From Knufia peltigerae (taxonomy: Eukaryota; Ascomycota; Eurotiomycetes; Chaetothyriales; Trichomeriaceae): 64,000 bases of DNA. Below the pieces are notes generated by a model. It was not told where the DNA came from and ran no database searches. It saw only the letters and a list, made by a program, of their open reading frames with translations. The translations under genes were made by a program, and so were the position numbers. The stretch lies in contig JAPDRN010000010.1 of assembly GCA_030247855.1 (NCBI GenBank), positions 434,001-498,000 of the forward strand. The letters are read 5' to 3'. This document shows positions 1 through 11,529 of the stretch, piece after piece (position 1 is the first letter of the stretch; each line of letters begins with the position of its first letter).

Positions 1-46
1 ACATAAAGTGCCCTCACTCTCTACTCACCCACCCACCACTCGACAC

Positions 47-58
47 ATGTACACTTAA
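47..58 (+). promoter_or_regulatory. Minimal uORF ahead of the RNA helicase gene
   Basis: An ATG followed by two sense codons and TAA (Met-Tyr-Thr-stop) lies 19 nt upstream of the helicase start at 78. It is only seen if the transcript starts left of position 47. The pyrimidine-rich sequence before it looks like a fungal leader. A short uORF this close could lower translation of the helicase; that effect is inferred. Confidence 0.4.
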
Positions 59-77
59 GGGCCCTGCTTCTCCGGGC

Positions 78-2774
78 ATGTCGAAACCAGGAATGGAAAA
101 GCTCCAATCCAAACCTGTATCCAGCCAGGAAAAATCCAGATTAGCAAAGGGGAAAAAGCGATCTGCTACTGAAGCCTTTGCCCCCAAGTCCACGACGGTT
201 CAGGATGCGCTTCAAGCACACCGCAAGAATCCGTCACTTGGAAAAACCGTCACTTTCACACATGGGTCCGAGAGCAGCCCCTTGGACAACGTGGCAACGG
301 CCAAGACAGCATCATACAAGTCTACCAAGGGATCAAATTTAAGGGAACGTGCTCACGCATTACTTTCCGTCCGACAGAAACTACCGATATACGAGCACGC
401 AGATGCAATTAGACAGGCATTGCGGGACAATGACGTACTACTCTTGGTCGGGGAGACGGGTTCCGGAAAGTCAACGCAGATCCCACAGTTCTTGGTCAAC
501 GAGCGATGGTGCAAGAGGACGACCATCAAAGGTGGCGCAAAGGTGGGAGGATGTATCGCCATCACACAACCTCGAAGGGTTGCCGCCATTTCACTGGCTC
601 GACGTGTCGCCGAAGAGATGGGCACGCCTCTGGGAAACTCCAGCCCCGCTTCGCAGGTTGGGTACTCGGTCAGGTTCGAGAACAGCACGAGTCCGGGGAT
701 GAAAATCAAGTTTCTGACGGAGGGCATGCTTTTGCAAGAGATGCTACGAGACCCTTGGCTGAGAGAATACTCCGCCATCGTGGTTGACGAAGTACATGAG
801 CGAGGTGTGAATGTCGATCTGGTGTTGGGGTTTTTGAGGAGGCTCCAAGAGCAGAGGAGTGCAGATGACGGAAGAGGAGGCGTCGGTATGAAGGTCGTCG
901 TCATGAGTGCTACAGCGGACATGGAGAAGATTCAGAGGTTTTTCGTTGTTGACTCACCGGATGATACTCGGCTCCAGATGGACGACGACAAAGAAACTGA
1001 CAAGCGCAAAGAACCTCCTGTTTCTATCAAAAGCCAGTCCAAAGCGACCACGCTCTTCATCAAGGGTCGTCAATACCCCGTCACCGTCAATTACGCACCC
1101 ACCCCTGTCCCCGACATAATCGACGCCGCCTTCGAACGCATCAAGCATATCCACACCCACTCTCCTCTCCCAGGAGACATTTTGGTTTTTCTCACCGGCC
1201 AAGAAACGGTCGAATCCCTCATGAGCCTCGTGACCGCATGGTCCGCGTCCATCCTGAAAGACGCGACCCTCAACAAAACACTTCCCAAACTTCTCATCCT
1301 CCCACTCTACGCCGCGCTCCCGTCCCCGGCCCAACAGCGGGTCTTCCAACCCACGCCCAAATTCACGCGCAAGATCATCCTGGCGACCAACATCGCCGAA
1401 ACCTCCATCACGGTCCCGGGGATCCGACACGTCGTCGACACGGGCAAAGCCAAGCAACGACTCTTTCGACCTTCCCTCAACCTCGACACCCTCTTGACCG
1501 TGCCCATCTCACGCAGTTCCGCCAACCAACGCTCCGGCCGGGCGGGCCGTGACGCGCCCGGCACGGCGTACAGACTCTACACGCAGTCCGATTTCACCTC
1601 CCTCGCCCAAGACACCGAACCGGAGATTTTGCGGTGCGACCTGTCCCAACTCGTCTTGACCCTCAAGGCCCACGGGATCGACGACCTCTCCTCGTTTCCG
1701 TTCCTGACGACGCCACCTCGTCGTGCTCTCGAACGCGCCCTGGTCCACTTGCTTCAACTGTCCGCCTTGGACCCCAAATCCGGACAAATCACCGCGCTAG
1801 GTCGGGAGATGAGCGTCCTCCCTTTACCCGCCAGCCTCGCCAGGGTGCTCCTCGCCAGCGCAGACCCAAACCACGCGTGCACGACCGAGATCATAGACAT
1901 CGTGTCCGCATTGAGTGTGGAAAACGTCTTTCTCAACGTCCACCGTGGTGGTGATTCTGGTCAGGATTCTGTTGGGAAGATGCCGTCTGATCCATTGAAG
2001 CCTGAAGCCATGGTCAAGTCGAGCAACTCTCGCCCTGGGGGACGTACCGACACCACTACCGCCAGCACTGGCAACAATCATGGTGGTGGTGACGGTGATG
2101 ACGACGACGACGACCATGATGATGATGATGACAACTCGACATCCCGATCAAACATCATCTCTCAAAACCGCAACTCCCTCTACCGACGTGAAGGGGATCA
2201 CCTCACCCTCTTGACCACCGTTCGAGCCTACTCGGCCGAACAAACGGACCGTCGCCGCTGGTGTCAAGACCGGGGGATTTCTCACCGTGCCATGTCCGGA
2301 GCGATGGACGTTAGGAAACAACTTGCGCATATAATGGAGCGTCGTAAGAAAGCTTCGTCTTCCACTTCTACCACCAGTAACGGCACCAGCAGCGACGCCG
2401 TACACGACCCGACCACCCTCTCTACCAGAATCCTCAAAACCCTCTTGACCGGATTCCACACCAACGTCGCACGTCTGTCGAGTGACGGATCTTACCGTAC
2501 GTTGGTCACGAATCAACCAGTGTCGATCCATCCGAGCAGTGTCCTTTTTTCTGTCGGCGGACCACCCACTTCCTCCGTGGACGATGACGACGGCGGCAAC
2601 AACACGAAATCGACCAGAAATACAGGTGTCGCGAGTACGGGCGGAGGAAGTCGTCGTAAATTCCAAGGTATAATGTACAATGAGTTCGTCTACACGGGTA
2701 CAAAGGCCTACGCCAGGGGTGTGTCGGCGATAGAGATGAGATGGGTCGAGGAGGTTTTGAAGTCTACACAGTAG
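78..2774 (+). CDS. dhr2: DEAH-family ATP-dependent RNA helicase, DHR2/DHX33 type
   Basis: A single-exon gene of 898 residues. The core has Walker A GETGSGKST at about 125-133, a DEVH (not DEAH) motif II at 237-240, SAT at 277-279, an NIAETS segment, and motif VI QRSGRAGR at 484-491, followed by helicase-associated domains. This order is diagnostic of DEAH/RHA helicases. The N-terminal 90 residues are basic and low-complexity. Family members near DHR2/DHX33 act in nucleolar pre-rRNA processing for 40S subunits; the subfamily call is by overall resemblance. An unusual Asp/Gly/His-rich insert (about 670-690) and a second low-complexity insert near 835-860 break the C-terminal half, making it longer than yeast Dhr2. 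An AATAAA lies about 40 nt past the stop. Confidence 0.85.
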   Translation: MSKPGMEKLQSKPVSSQEKSRLAKGKKRSATEAFAPKSTTVQDALQAHRKNPSLGKTVTFTHGSESSPLDNVATAKTASYKSTKGSNLRERAHALLSVRQKLPIYEHADAIRQALRDNDVLLLVGETGSGKSTQIPQFLVNERWCKRTTIKGGAKVGGCIAITQPRRVAAISLARRVAEEMGTPLGNSSPASQVGYSVRFENSTSPGMKIKFLTEGMLLQEMLRDPWLREYSAIVVDEVHERGVNVDLVLGFLRRLQEQRSADDGRGGVGMKVVVMSATADMEKIQRFFVVDSPDDTRLQMDDDKETDKRKEPPVSIKSQSKATTLFIKGRQYPVTVNYAPTPVPDIIDAAFERIKHIHTHSPLPGDILVFLTGQETVESLMSLVTAWSASILKDATLNKTLPKLLILPLYAALPSPAQQRVFQPTPKFTRKIILATNIAETSITVPGIRHVVDTGKAKQRLFRPSLNLDTLLTVPISRSSANQRSGRAGRDAPGTAYRLYTQSDFTSLAQDTEPEILRCDLSQLVLTLKAHGIDDLSSFPFLTTPPRRALERALVHLLQLSALDPKSGQITALGREMSVLPLPASLARVLLASADPNHACTTEIIDIVSALSVENVFLNVHRGGDSGQDSVGKMPSDPLKPEAMVKSSNSRPGGRTDTTTASTGNNHGGGDGDDDDDDHDDDDDNSTSRSNIISQNRNSLYRREGDHLTLLTTVRAYSAEQTDRRRWCQDRGISHRAMSGAMDVRKQLAHIMERRKKASSSTSTTSNGTSSDAVHDPTTLSTRILKTLLTGFHTNVARLSSDGSYRTLVTNQPVSIHPSSVLFSVGGPPTSSVDDDDGGNNTKSTRNTGVASTGGGSRRKFQGIMYNEFVYTGTKAYARGVSAIEMRWVEEVLKSTQ

Positions 2775-3480
2775 TCTAAACAGATAGTCAGAACTTGAAA
2801 CTTGGGAATTGAATAAACGCATTTCTCAAAACACAAAACATAAAGATTGTCTATATGCATCTACCATCGTCCATTCAGCATCGAGAATGCCATCTTGTTC
2901 CTTTCAGAGCAGACGCGGATCCGTCAAGACAAACTCGATAGACATGATGGGACTAATCTCAACATTAAAGAATGTATAGCAGACCATGAAAGTTGCCTAG
3001 GCACTCTTGTTCCCATCGTGTCATTGCTGTAGAATCCAAACCGGATCCCACTGCCACTGCATCAAGTAACTCGATTCGTATAACACACAGACCGCTAATG
3101 AACGAATGAATTTTGATCGTGAAAATGACCTCGGCCCTCCAGATTTCTTTTGACTGCACAGAACAAGTGGAAAAGTCTTAGCACTGCTCATATGAAACCC
3201 CTTGCGCCACAAAATCAATCTTCCAGCAAATAATGAAATCCCGGTCCTCCATCTCATCTTTCTTGCGAGAGAGAGAGAGACGGCATCTGCTGTTCGTATG
3301 CTCCCCAACTCCCCCATCCCTTTTGCTTAATATCGATCATCCTCTGCATCGAAAAGCCGGGATACTGGTATCTTAAATATATAACGTATGTGCATCATCA
3401 TAACTCGTTAAAAAAAAAGAGTGATTGCTGTGCGCAATGTGGCTGCTCGGGACTTGGAGGGTAAGGCGAGGGAGACTCGA
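2775..3480. other. Convergent intergenic spacer
   Basis: This lies between the 3' ends of the helicase gene (plus strand) and the copper-fist gene (minus strand). It holds an AATAAA-like signal at 2812-2817 and a short GA run near 3268-3281. I see no coding signal. Confidence 0.6.
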
Positions 3481-5275
3481 TTACCGAACCCAGTCCTCAT
3501 CCTCTCGTTCATCGCCGTCCAAGGACAATTCGGGATTCGACATGTCTGGAGCTACTGACCACGACGGATCTTGAGCAATGCTGGTGGCAGGCATAGGAGG
3601 TTTTTGCTGAGTCATATTCCCCGTAGGAAGATTTTCCATGTGTGCGTACATCTGTGCTTCTCGTATTGTATAGGGATGTTCACCGTTTCCGGCACTTCCT
3701 GGTGTCGATACGCTCGGGGTAATACCTCGACTTACACTGGACATTCGTGACTGTGTTTGAGATGGGTCGGGAGATGCCATCTGCATCTGCGCCATTTGTT
3801 TCTGCATCTGGATGCTCTGTATTCGCCTTGTCTCTGCTTCAGCTCGTTTAAGATAGTCATCAATATCAAGACCTCCGAGATTTTCAGTAGCCAACATGTT
3901 GGCTTGGGGTGTGCCATAGTACGAGGACGCCGAAGACAACCGGTATCTGTCGGAGGCATCGTCTCCTCCAGCACTACTGAAATCATTAAATGTTTCTGGA
4001 TTTGGTTTTGCGTCAACCGACACCGATTTTTGGTCACTGGTCCAGCGACTTGATGGTGGGGACTGATCCTCAACCTCTGACACATCCCCATTTGAAGAGT
4101 TCAAGCCAACCTGGTTGATCTGTTTCGCCAATTCGAAAGCCTGATAGTTTGATTGTTGCGGCTGATTGTAAGTATCAAATGAACCTGCATTGTAGAAATT
4201 GTTGTTGGCGTTGTTGCTCATGTTGTTCATATTGCCAGTATTGTCGAGGTTGAACGTTGACCAGTCAACCGAGGCTATGTCGCTGTACTTTGGCGGATCG
4301 TACTCATGTGCTTGTTCATATGTCATGAACCAGCTCTCGGGGAATTGTTCTGGCAAAGTCAGGTCGGACTGACTTGGATTCTGACTGTTTTGCAGACTGT
4401 TGGTCTGTGTCGGAGGGGTGTCGGTCCCAAACGGCGAATAAGAATAGGCAGAGGGATCGAAATGGGGAAGGTTGAGGTCTTGTAACGGAGTGTGAGAGTA
4501 TTTTTGAGGACCAAGTATCGGCGAATTGTGCTCCGACCTTGCCCTGCGGTCCATCATAGCCATCGCATCGGTGATGGAATGGTGTAACGGTGACTCTTGA
4601 TGAGGTCTCGTAGACTTAGTGAGCAAGAGATTGTCCGTCGATCGTTGGGCGATCTCCCGGTGCCCATGAAGGGAATTCGATCGCGAGGGAATCTTGTAAG
4701 GAGCCCCAAGCTGGTTGTGAGCATCGTTGAATTTGTGCACTGGCTTATGGTGACCGTTGGTGAAGATGGTCGTTTTTGGATCATGGGAGTTGTGGTTCGG
4801 ACGAGGCTTAGGGCTTTCTTTCGCATGCATCAGGTGGGAGATGTCCTCGGGGACAGTGTCGAGATCCTTTTTCAAGGAACAAGTACAGCGCTGGCCATGT
4901 TGGCAACAGCAGGTGTTTGTTTCTGGAAGGGTCAGTCCCTGAGCAGGGTTTCGTGACAACACACTGCCTACCGGTCTTCGCACTACTAGGATTTTCATGT
5001 GGACACTCCTCTTTCACGTGCGCCTTGTCATGGCATTCACATTTGACATGCTGAGCGCGGGCCTTGCGCAGGCCTCGGCAGTGTTGACATTGTGAGACGG
5101 GTCGGCCTTTCTTGTTCACATGGACAAGGGGACGATCTGCGCAAGTCAGTATGACTCCAGATATCTTTTGCCAGCCTCGAGAATCGCAGGACCACTTACC
5201 CTGATGGTGACAGGAACTGACCCGATGGCCCCTCACGCAGGCCTCGCAGGCGAATTTCTCTCCGTTGATGAGCAT
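3481..5275 (-). CDS. Copper-fist DNA-binding transcription factor (AceA/Mac1 class)
   Basis: Three exons on the minus strand: 5200-5275, 4972-5136 and 3481-4922, giving 560 residues. Introns are 5137-5199 (GTAAGT...GCAG) and 4923-4971 (GTAGGC...CCAG with a CTGAC branch site close to the acceptor). The second donor could instead be 15 nt upstream, in the same phase. The spliced N-terminus is a textbook copper fist: zinc ligands C10, C13, C22 and H24, then the DNA-contacting KKGRP at 34-38. It continues into a Cys cluster from C58 to C95 that includes CCCQHGQRCTC, typical of filamentous-fungal copper-tolerance regulators. The remaining 450 residues are disordered, rich in Ser, Asn, Gln and Pro, with an acidic C-terminus suited to activation. 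The family responds to copper and controls uptake or detoxification genes; which of the two cannot be decided here. Confidence 0.9.
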
Positions 5276-7355
5276 ATTGAAGAGAGTGCAACCTTCTCTG
5301 TGCTGTACTGCCTTGAGATATGTCGCTGGCGTATCGGTCGGTCGAGCGGGGGGCGAAAGTGGCCGGGGGGACAGACCAGAATGGTATAGGCGGAATCAGC
5401 GAGCGATCGACGTGTAGAGGTGGCTCTCGATGTCGGAGTAGCCGGGATATAGTCTCTCAACAGGGGAGAGCCGTTGTTGTCACATATATCTAGCCCAGTA
5501 GAAGGTGTTGGCGGCGCAGGGTGCGAGGCGGAGATGATGGGAGGTGATGGCGGAATGGGAAGTGGAAAGTAACGTCGGGGAAAATTTCGAATTAAGAAGA
5601 CCGCCAGACGCCGAAAACGAGTTGAACAAGGAACGAAAAGAAGGAGGATCAAGGATATCGGGGGTTACGGGTCAGGATCAGCCATGGTGAATGTGACGAC
5701 TTCTGGCGAAGAAGATGCTGATGGAAGACGCTGTAAGGAACAAGAAGAGTGGTAGGAAGAAGAGTGTGGGTTGGAGCGGGTAGAAATGGAAGTTCGAGAA
5801 TAATGAGAGAAGCGACTGGGGGGAAGATCTTTACTGTAGGTATGACTATTTAGGCCACACGGAGTACAGCACAGGTCCCAGGGTCCAGGTGTCCAGGTGC
5901 CCAGCAGTAACAAGAAAAAGAGGAATTCTCCCGCGCCCGAGGGCCACCGCAAGCCTCGTACTCGTAATAATAATCCCTACAGTGAAGAAAAGAGTGGGTG
6001 CGCCACCGGCATGCGCCAGCCTAACTGAATAATAAAATAACTTCCTCGGCGACCAAATAAATGAAGTCACTACGCCTATTAGGCCTATCACCACCTAACA
6101 ATATATTTGTTACTGGTGCTTTTCCGTACCAACCCGTTGAACAAATATTTTCAGGGTCCTTCTAGATTGTCAATGGCAATTGCCGCTGTCGTCCCTCATA
6201 CAAGGTATCATTTACTTTATGGTACTCTTTTACTTACCGAGGCTTGATTAGCTACGAGCACATCAACGTACACGTACCTGGCTCCAGAAAACTAGGTACA
6301 TACAGTAGCCCCGGAGCCCATTGCCCTTACTCATCAAGGCCAGCACGAGTATCCGCCGCCGAGGGATTCGCAGCACCCACCTCCATCCAGTAATGACCTC
6401 CCATACGTACTACTGTACACGTGCGCATCCGCCTTTTCTGCCCTCTACTGTAACTCTCTGCCGCGGAAATCTAGCAACCCTGAGAAGCCGCTGAAAGAGG
6501 AACCTCTTATAAGTCGGCCATGGTTCTCCCACTCTTGCCCCATTCTGCGAGGTATCAAAAGAAAGAGGTACAGAGTACTTGTACTCATACTTGAATCCTC
6601 TATTGTACAGTACAAATTCTTCATCGGGCGTGCCACCCAAGTTGCCTCCGAATTCTGGCAATCGCTAAACACCCTTGCGGAGAATTTTTCAGCTTTAGCC
6701 CGGAAGATCGGATTCACATGGGTATAATAATCCCACTGTTCGTACAGATTCCACGTACGATCCTCGTCCCTTTGCCGATATCTAGAAAGGCCAATTATTA
6801 TTGACGGTTTTTTCCCAAGTCAGCGTCGAGTCAGATCTACTGCATGTTCCTGCCTATTCGGTTCATCCGGCCGCGAGATCCCCACGGCTCGCGGGCTCGC
6901 TCCATGTCAGGCTTATCACAATCGTGTTGTACGGACTATGGTACGAACACTGCCTAGGAGGAATACCAATGTACGAGAGCGGAAGTAAAAGTTGCAAAAT
7001 GGTAAAGTTCAATTTTGGTGTTTGTAACATCAGCTTTTCAACTTCCAACGGAAGAGTAGCTGCTATGTCCCCATCTTCCTCGTCTCTATCATATATCAGG
7101 CATGTTTTTGAGGCTTGCAACCCCTTCCCTTGTCGGCCACTCAAAACAAGGCAAGCCAGGCATGAGAAGGATGCAGCCATCATCGGGTTGTCCGTTCGTA
7201 GCTTCGTGATGCCTCTCGCGTCTCGCGTTCGTGTTGTTGATCCTTTCTCAAACAGACCGAACGCTGTTGTTCCCAACTCCAAGAAATGCATTGCAGATTT
7301 CAAACGAATTCTGTACAGCCCGATAAAATCATGGCTCAATCATTACAACTTTGAC
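5276..7355. other. Upstream region of the copper-fist gene and downstream region of PEPCK
   Basis: About 2.1 kb. The part next to 5276 is the presumed promoter and leader of the copper-fist gene. The part near 7355 is the 3' flank of PEPCK. Open stretches here show no recognisable domain. The long plus-strand open frame that begins near 6801 overlaps PEPCK in antisense and is judged a shadow. Confidence 0.5.
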
Positions 7356-9687
7356 TTACACGGTGGGGCCAGCCTTGATGACTTCCTCGGTGGCCTGGTC
7401 GGAGTACTTCTTGAAGTTCTCATTGAAGAGAACGGCCAGCTTCGTGACCTCATCGGTGAAGTCGGCGGTGCCGGTCCAGCTCTTCTTGGGATTCAGCAGC
7501 TCATCCGGAACATTCGGACAAGTCTTGGGCACGCTGAGGTTGAAGATGTCGTAGGTTTCGTACTCAGCCTTGGCAAGCTCCCCAGAGTGAATGGCATCCA
7601 GGATAGCCCGAGTGTACTTCAGTGGGCAACGCTTGCCACCAGTAGCGGCGCCGGCACCAACCCAGCCGGTGTTCAGCAGCCAGGCATTGGTGGAGTGTTC
7701 GGAGATCTTGTCTGCCAACATCTTGGCGTATCGCATGGGGTGCAAGGCCAAGAAGGGTTGAGCAAAGCACGAAGAGAAGGTAGCTTGAGGCTCAGTAACA
7801 CCATCCTCGGTGCCTGCCATCTTGGAGGTGTATCCGGAGATGAAGTGGAACATGGTCTGGGCAGTGTTCAACTTGGAGATCGGTGGCAGAACACCACGAG
7901 CGTCACAGGTGAGGAGGATGATGTTGCTGGGGTGGTTGTTGCTTAGACATGGGATCTTTGCGTTGCCGATGTATTCAATGGGGTAGGCGCATCGAGTGTT
8001 CTCGGTCAGGGTGGCATCGTCGTAGTCGACTTCACGGGTCTCGGGGTCGAAGACAACGTTCTCAAGGACTGAGCCGAATCGGATGGCACCGAAAATATCT
8101 GGTTCCTTCTCCGCAGACAGGTTGATGCACTTGGCGTAGCAACCACCCTCGATGTTGAAGACACCCTTGTCGGACCAACAGTGCTCGTCATCACCGATCA
8201 GCTTGCGCTTAGGATCCGCAGATAACGTCGTCTTGCCAGTACCAGACAGACCAAAGAATACAGTCACGTCACCCTTCTGACCTTCGTTGGCCGATGAGTG
8301 GAGGGTCAGGACATTGTGCTTGACTGGCATTTCGTAGAAGAGGACTGTGAAGACACCCTTCTTCATCTCACCAGCATATTCAGTTCCGAGAATGACCATC
8401 TCTTTTTCGGCAAAGTTGAGCGAAACACTGGTGGCGCTGGTCATACCAGTGGTATATCTGTTGGCCGGGAAGGAGCCGGCATTGTAAATAACATAGTCGG
8501 GGTGGAAGTTCTTCAGCTCTTCGCGAGAAGGTCTGATGAGCATGTTCCGCATGAACAAGGCATGGTAGGCACGGGCGCAGACAACTCGGACGCTGATACG
8601 GTAGCGCTCGTCCCAGCCGGCATAGCCGTCGATAACGTAAATTCGATTCCGGGTATTGAGGTAGTCGATAGCACGTTCCCGATTGATCTTCCAGACCTGT
8701 ACGAAGACAACTGTGTCAGCTATCTTTCCCTAAACATTCCGTAGAGACTCCATATCGCTACCAGGGGGGGGAAGTTTGAATGTGGGGCAGGAAACTCCCC
8801 CGAATCAGCTGCCGAACATGGGGGCCCGTCTGCACCCGGGTGGCCAAGAATTTCTTAGGCGCAGCCAGAGGCAACAGGACGTCATGGCCCAAGTTGGAGC
8901 AACGCGGGGCAAAAGTGCTCGTGTGGGAAACGCTCTTTTCCTGCCGTTCGCCCACATCCAAACAGCTATTGAAGTTGTTGCGGGGAAATTCATTGTGTAG
9001 AACTGGCAACGAATGATGGCCACTTCATCGAAGCGTTCTAAAGCATGGGATGCGCCTCGTTGCATCATCATCTTCATCATCCGGCTGGTGATGGCACATG
9101 TGAGGAGGACAAGTCCTTGAGGGCATGGGCAGAAGACATGGAGAGTTGATGACGGAGGTGAAAGATAAACCACTTACATCTGGTGACATGGGCTTGTTCA
9201 CGGGTCCCCACCACACATCCTTCTCTGAGCTTTCCTCTTGAACCACTCGCTTGTCTAGCGGCGAACGACCGGTCTTGTTGCCCGAGTAGGCACTCAGGGC
9301 ACCCGACGATGTAATAGCTGTACCGGTCTCGTAAACCAGGGCATCTTCGTAGAGAGCTGAGACAGAGGGGTTGGCAACAATGGCCACTCGGTCATAGTCG
9401 ATGTGAGCCGTAGTGTGAAGTTCCTCTTCAAGTTCCGTGTGTTCACGACCCGGCCTAGGAAGAAACGTCAGTTTGGAATGATCTTGAACAGCGACGACAA
9501 CATCGACTTACTCAACACCACCCGGGTGGAGAGCGGTCTTGTTGACCGATTGAGAGACCATTCTGGATGTGTATGCTCGCAAATTGGTTTTGGCTAGGTT
9601 TGAACGTGCTGTACCAGTTGCAGGAGAAGGCGAGTGAGGACGAATTTGCTGGATAGCCTGAAGACGGGTAGAATAGTCAGAGGCCAT
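7356..9687 (-). CDS. acuF: Phosphoenolpyruvate carboxykinase (ATP)
   Basis: Three exons on the minus strand: 9512-9687, 9178-9454 and 7356-8696, giving 597 residues. It catalyses oxaloacetate + ATP to PEP + CO2 + ADP, the committed step of gluconeogenesis, in the cytosol. The ATP-type family is shown by the kinase P-loop GLSGTGKTT at 300-308, the GDDEHCW segment just after it, and the NTGWVG and GGKR segments further on. The 58-residue first exon is an extension before the conserved HIDYDRVA region and has no obvious targeting signal. Splice phases are exact: 176 + 277 nt close a codon. The second intron, 8697-9177, is 481 nt, far longer than others in the window. A CGG-N7-CCG site lies just upstream of the start. 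The symbol follows Aspergillus usage (PCK1 in yeast). Confidence 0.96.
8697..9177 (-). other. acuF: Unusually long PEPCK intron 2
   Basis: The donor GTAAGT lies at 9172-9177 and the acceptor TACAG at 8697-8701, joining residues PMSPD to VWKIN, which are contiguous in this family. At 481 nt it is five to ten times the usual intron size here. It contains a G run near 8763-8771. I see no structured element I can name. Confidence 0.85.
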
Positions 9688-9722
9688 GATGCGGAATCGA
9701 CTCTTTTGTATATTCCTGGAGC

Positions 9723-9735
9723 CGGGACCAAGCCG
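9723..9735. promoter_or_regulatory. CGG-N7-CCG palindrome, candidate AcuK/AcuM site
   Basis: The sequence CGGGACCAAGCCG lies 36 bp upstream of the PEPCK start codon. CGG-N7-CCG is the reported binding motif of the Zn2Cys6 pair AcuK/AcuM, which activates gluconeogenic genes in Aspergillus. A six-base pattern can occur by chance (about one per 4 kb), and the site is very close to the ATG, so occupancy is inferred. Confidence 0.45.
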
Positions 9736-10705
9736 AATGTTGCTTCCGATGGACAGTTGTATGACGGGAGACTTCGGAGGACGAAATTGAAGACGCTTCA
9801 CAACCAGAGTCCGAGATTTTCCGCAGGGCAATGATTGGAGTAGAGACGAGGCCAGTGGGCGTACGTGGGTAAACTATGCTCTGATTATTGGAGATGTGAT
9901 GCGGAGCGTGCAAAATCAGCCTTGATGTCCTTCTTATTATCGTGAATCGAGGCCTGAAGGATGAAGACTCGAGATGAAGTGACGGCAGAAGATAAAGGTC
10001 TAGGAAACGCAGGTGGAGGCAGAAAGGGAAAAATCAGCTGAGGGAATGTGACCAGTGTCTTCATTGTCATCGAATGCTCTTCCCCCGCTTCCAATCACCA
10101 CATTTCCTTCCACCCTTGCCAATACAGGTCCAGTACCACGATTACTGTTTTTTGATCGCTGACTAGACTGCACTGTGCTTGGTTCAAGAGTTATCGACCC
10201 TACACAACAACGCCACCGACGCTTCGCGCTCAGATCCAGACTCAGACCATGCAATTGACGGCACATCAGGTTACACGTCGACGAGTAGTATCTCAACTCA
10301 ATCCTGCTGAGTCAGGGCAGAGTTTTGCTGATCACAGTAGCAACGATGTGTTGATGGTGCAAGACAAGATCGTTTGTAGAGAGCGTTTCGCTGGGATTGA
10401 TGGGGGCTGCCCAAAACAACCAAGTCCTTACGAGTCTGGACTCCACCAGATGCGCCTTTGCGTCAAACAAAGCGGGGGAATCGCTTTTCATGACCCAGAC
10501 CAGAGTATCATACCAGGCAAAACATGACACGATGTTATTCTGTGTCATCAATGCCGGTCGCCCGTAAAAAGAGACTACATCATTGTCTTGGAAAACAGAC
10601 AGATAAATGTATAGTACTTGCGACAATTGACCAAATATACCCAAGCATGATAGTCATGGCAGGTCTTAAAACACGAGAAACCCTGGATATTCCGGCCTGC
10701 ACTCT
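9736..10705. other. PEPCK promoter region and PEX11 3' flank
   Basis: Almost 1 kb between the PEPCK leader (minus strand) and the 3' end of PEX11 (minus strand). No open frame has recognisable protein content. It is presumed to hold the PEPCK promoter. Confidence 0.5.
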
Positions 10706-11529
10706 TTAAGCAGTCTTCTGCCAGGCTCCGTAAACACCAAGCAAACTGCTGGTCGTGCCTGCCAGTCCAATAATTCCCTCGTCCAAGTTGAGGTAACCCA
10801 GTGCAGTACTCGGCACTGTCAGATCGCAAAGGTCAGAAACAAGCTGGATGTTGACAGCCTTTTGTTGTCTGCGAGTCACGGTCAGTCTCAAGCAAAGCAT
10901 CTCTCGAAGGGAGTAACCTACTTTGCGATCTTCACCTTCTCAACTTTCGCTTCGGCATCCTTCTCATCAACGGCCTTGGTGCGCTGTCTCAGCTTGTACT
11001 TGTTGTAGATTCCAGCCAGTGCGCTTGCCGTCAAGCCCGTCCACCAGAATCGGAACGCTGTCGCCTGAATGTTCTTGGCCCTGGGATCCTTCTTGACACC
11101 CATAGCATCCAGCACAGTCATCATGTCAAATAGCATGTAGCCGGCATACCCAATCTGTCGCAGGATCTGAAGGTATTGAGTGATCTTGTCTCCGTTGCCC
11201 GATTTTACTGCGGCATCATAGATCTCAGAACCAGCACGCAGATGCTCCACAAACTTGCCAATACGCAGGATCTTTCGCGTCAGGCCGAACTGAGTCTTGA
11301 TCGTGGTCCATGGCTGAATGGAACTGGTCGGATTGTTGGTGCGGTAAAGATACCAGGCGTAGAATCGCGCGAAGTACTGAATGGTACGGAGTACCTTGTC
11401 TCGACCGACTACACAGTGATCTGGTCAGCGATGAGTCGTCGAGGTATAATAGTGTATCTTACCTGTAGTCGCGACGTATCGGAGATAATGGGTCACCGCA
11501 GGGTGATAGACGACGGCATCTGCAACCAT
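10706..11529 (-). CDS. pex11: Peroxisomal membrane biogenesis protein PEX11
   Basis: Three exons on the minus strand: 11463-11529, 10922-11408 and 10706-10868, giving 238 residues, the normal length for fungal Pex11. Introns are 54 and 53 nt with clean GTAAGA/GTAGGT donors; the second has a CTGAC branch site. The spliced protein shows the Pex11 hallmark near the N-terminus (TVGRDK followed by IQYFARFYAWYLYR), which forms the amphipathic helix that elongates and divides peroxisomes, and hydrophobic helices near 130-170 and at the C-terminus. The first exon junction falls inside this motif, so splicing is well supported. It is transcribed divergently from a peroxisomal acyl-CoA ligase. Confidence 0.96.

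Noticed and set aside
2148..2822. 224-codon minus-strand frame opposite the RNA helicase gene
   Set aside because: It is antisense to the helicase C-terminal part, has no recognisable content and follows helicase codon periodicity.
5233..5652. 139-codon minus-strand frame across the copper-fist start
   Set aside because: It reads through the leader and overlaps the start of the copper-fist domain in another frame. Composition is Pro/Ser/Arg-rich leader sequence.
6801..7946. 381-codon plus-strand open frame overlapping the PEPCK 3' end
   Set aside because: It is antisense to conserved PEPCK coding sequence, and its right half mirrors PEPCK codons. It shows no domain of its own, so it is a shadow.
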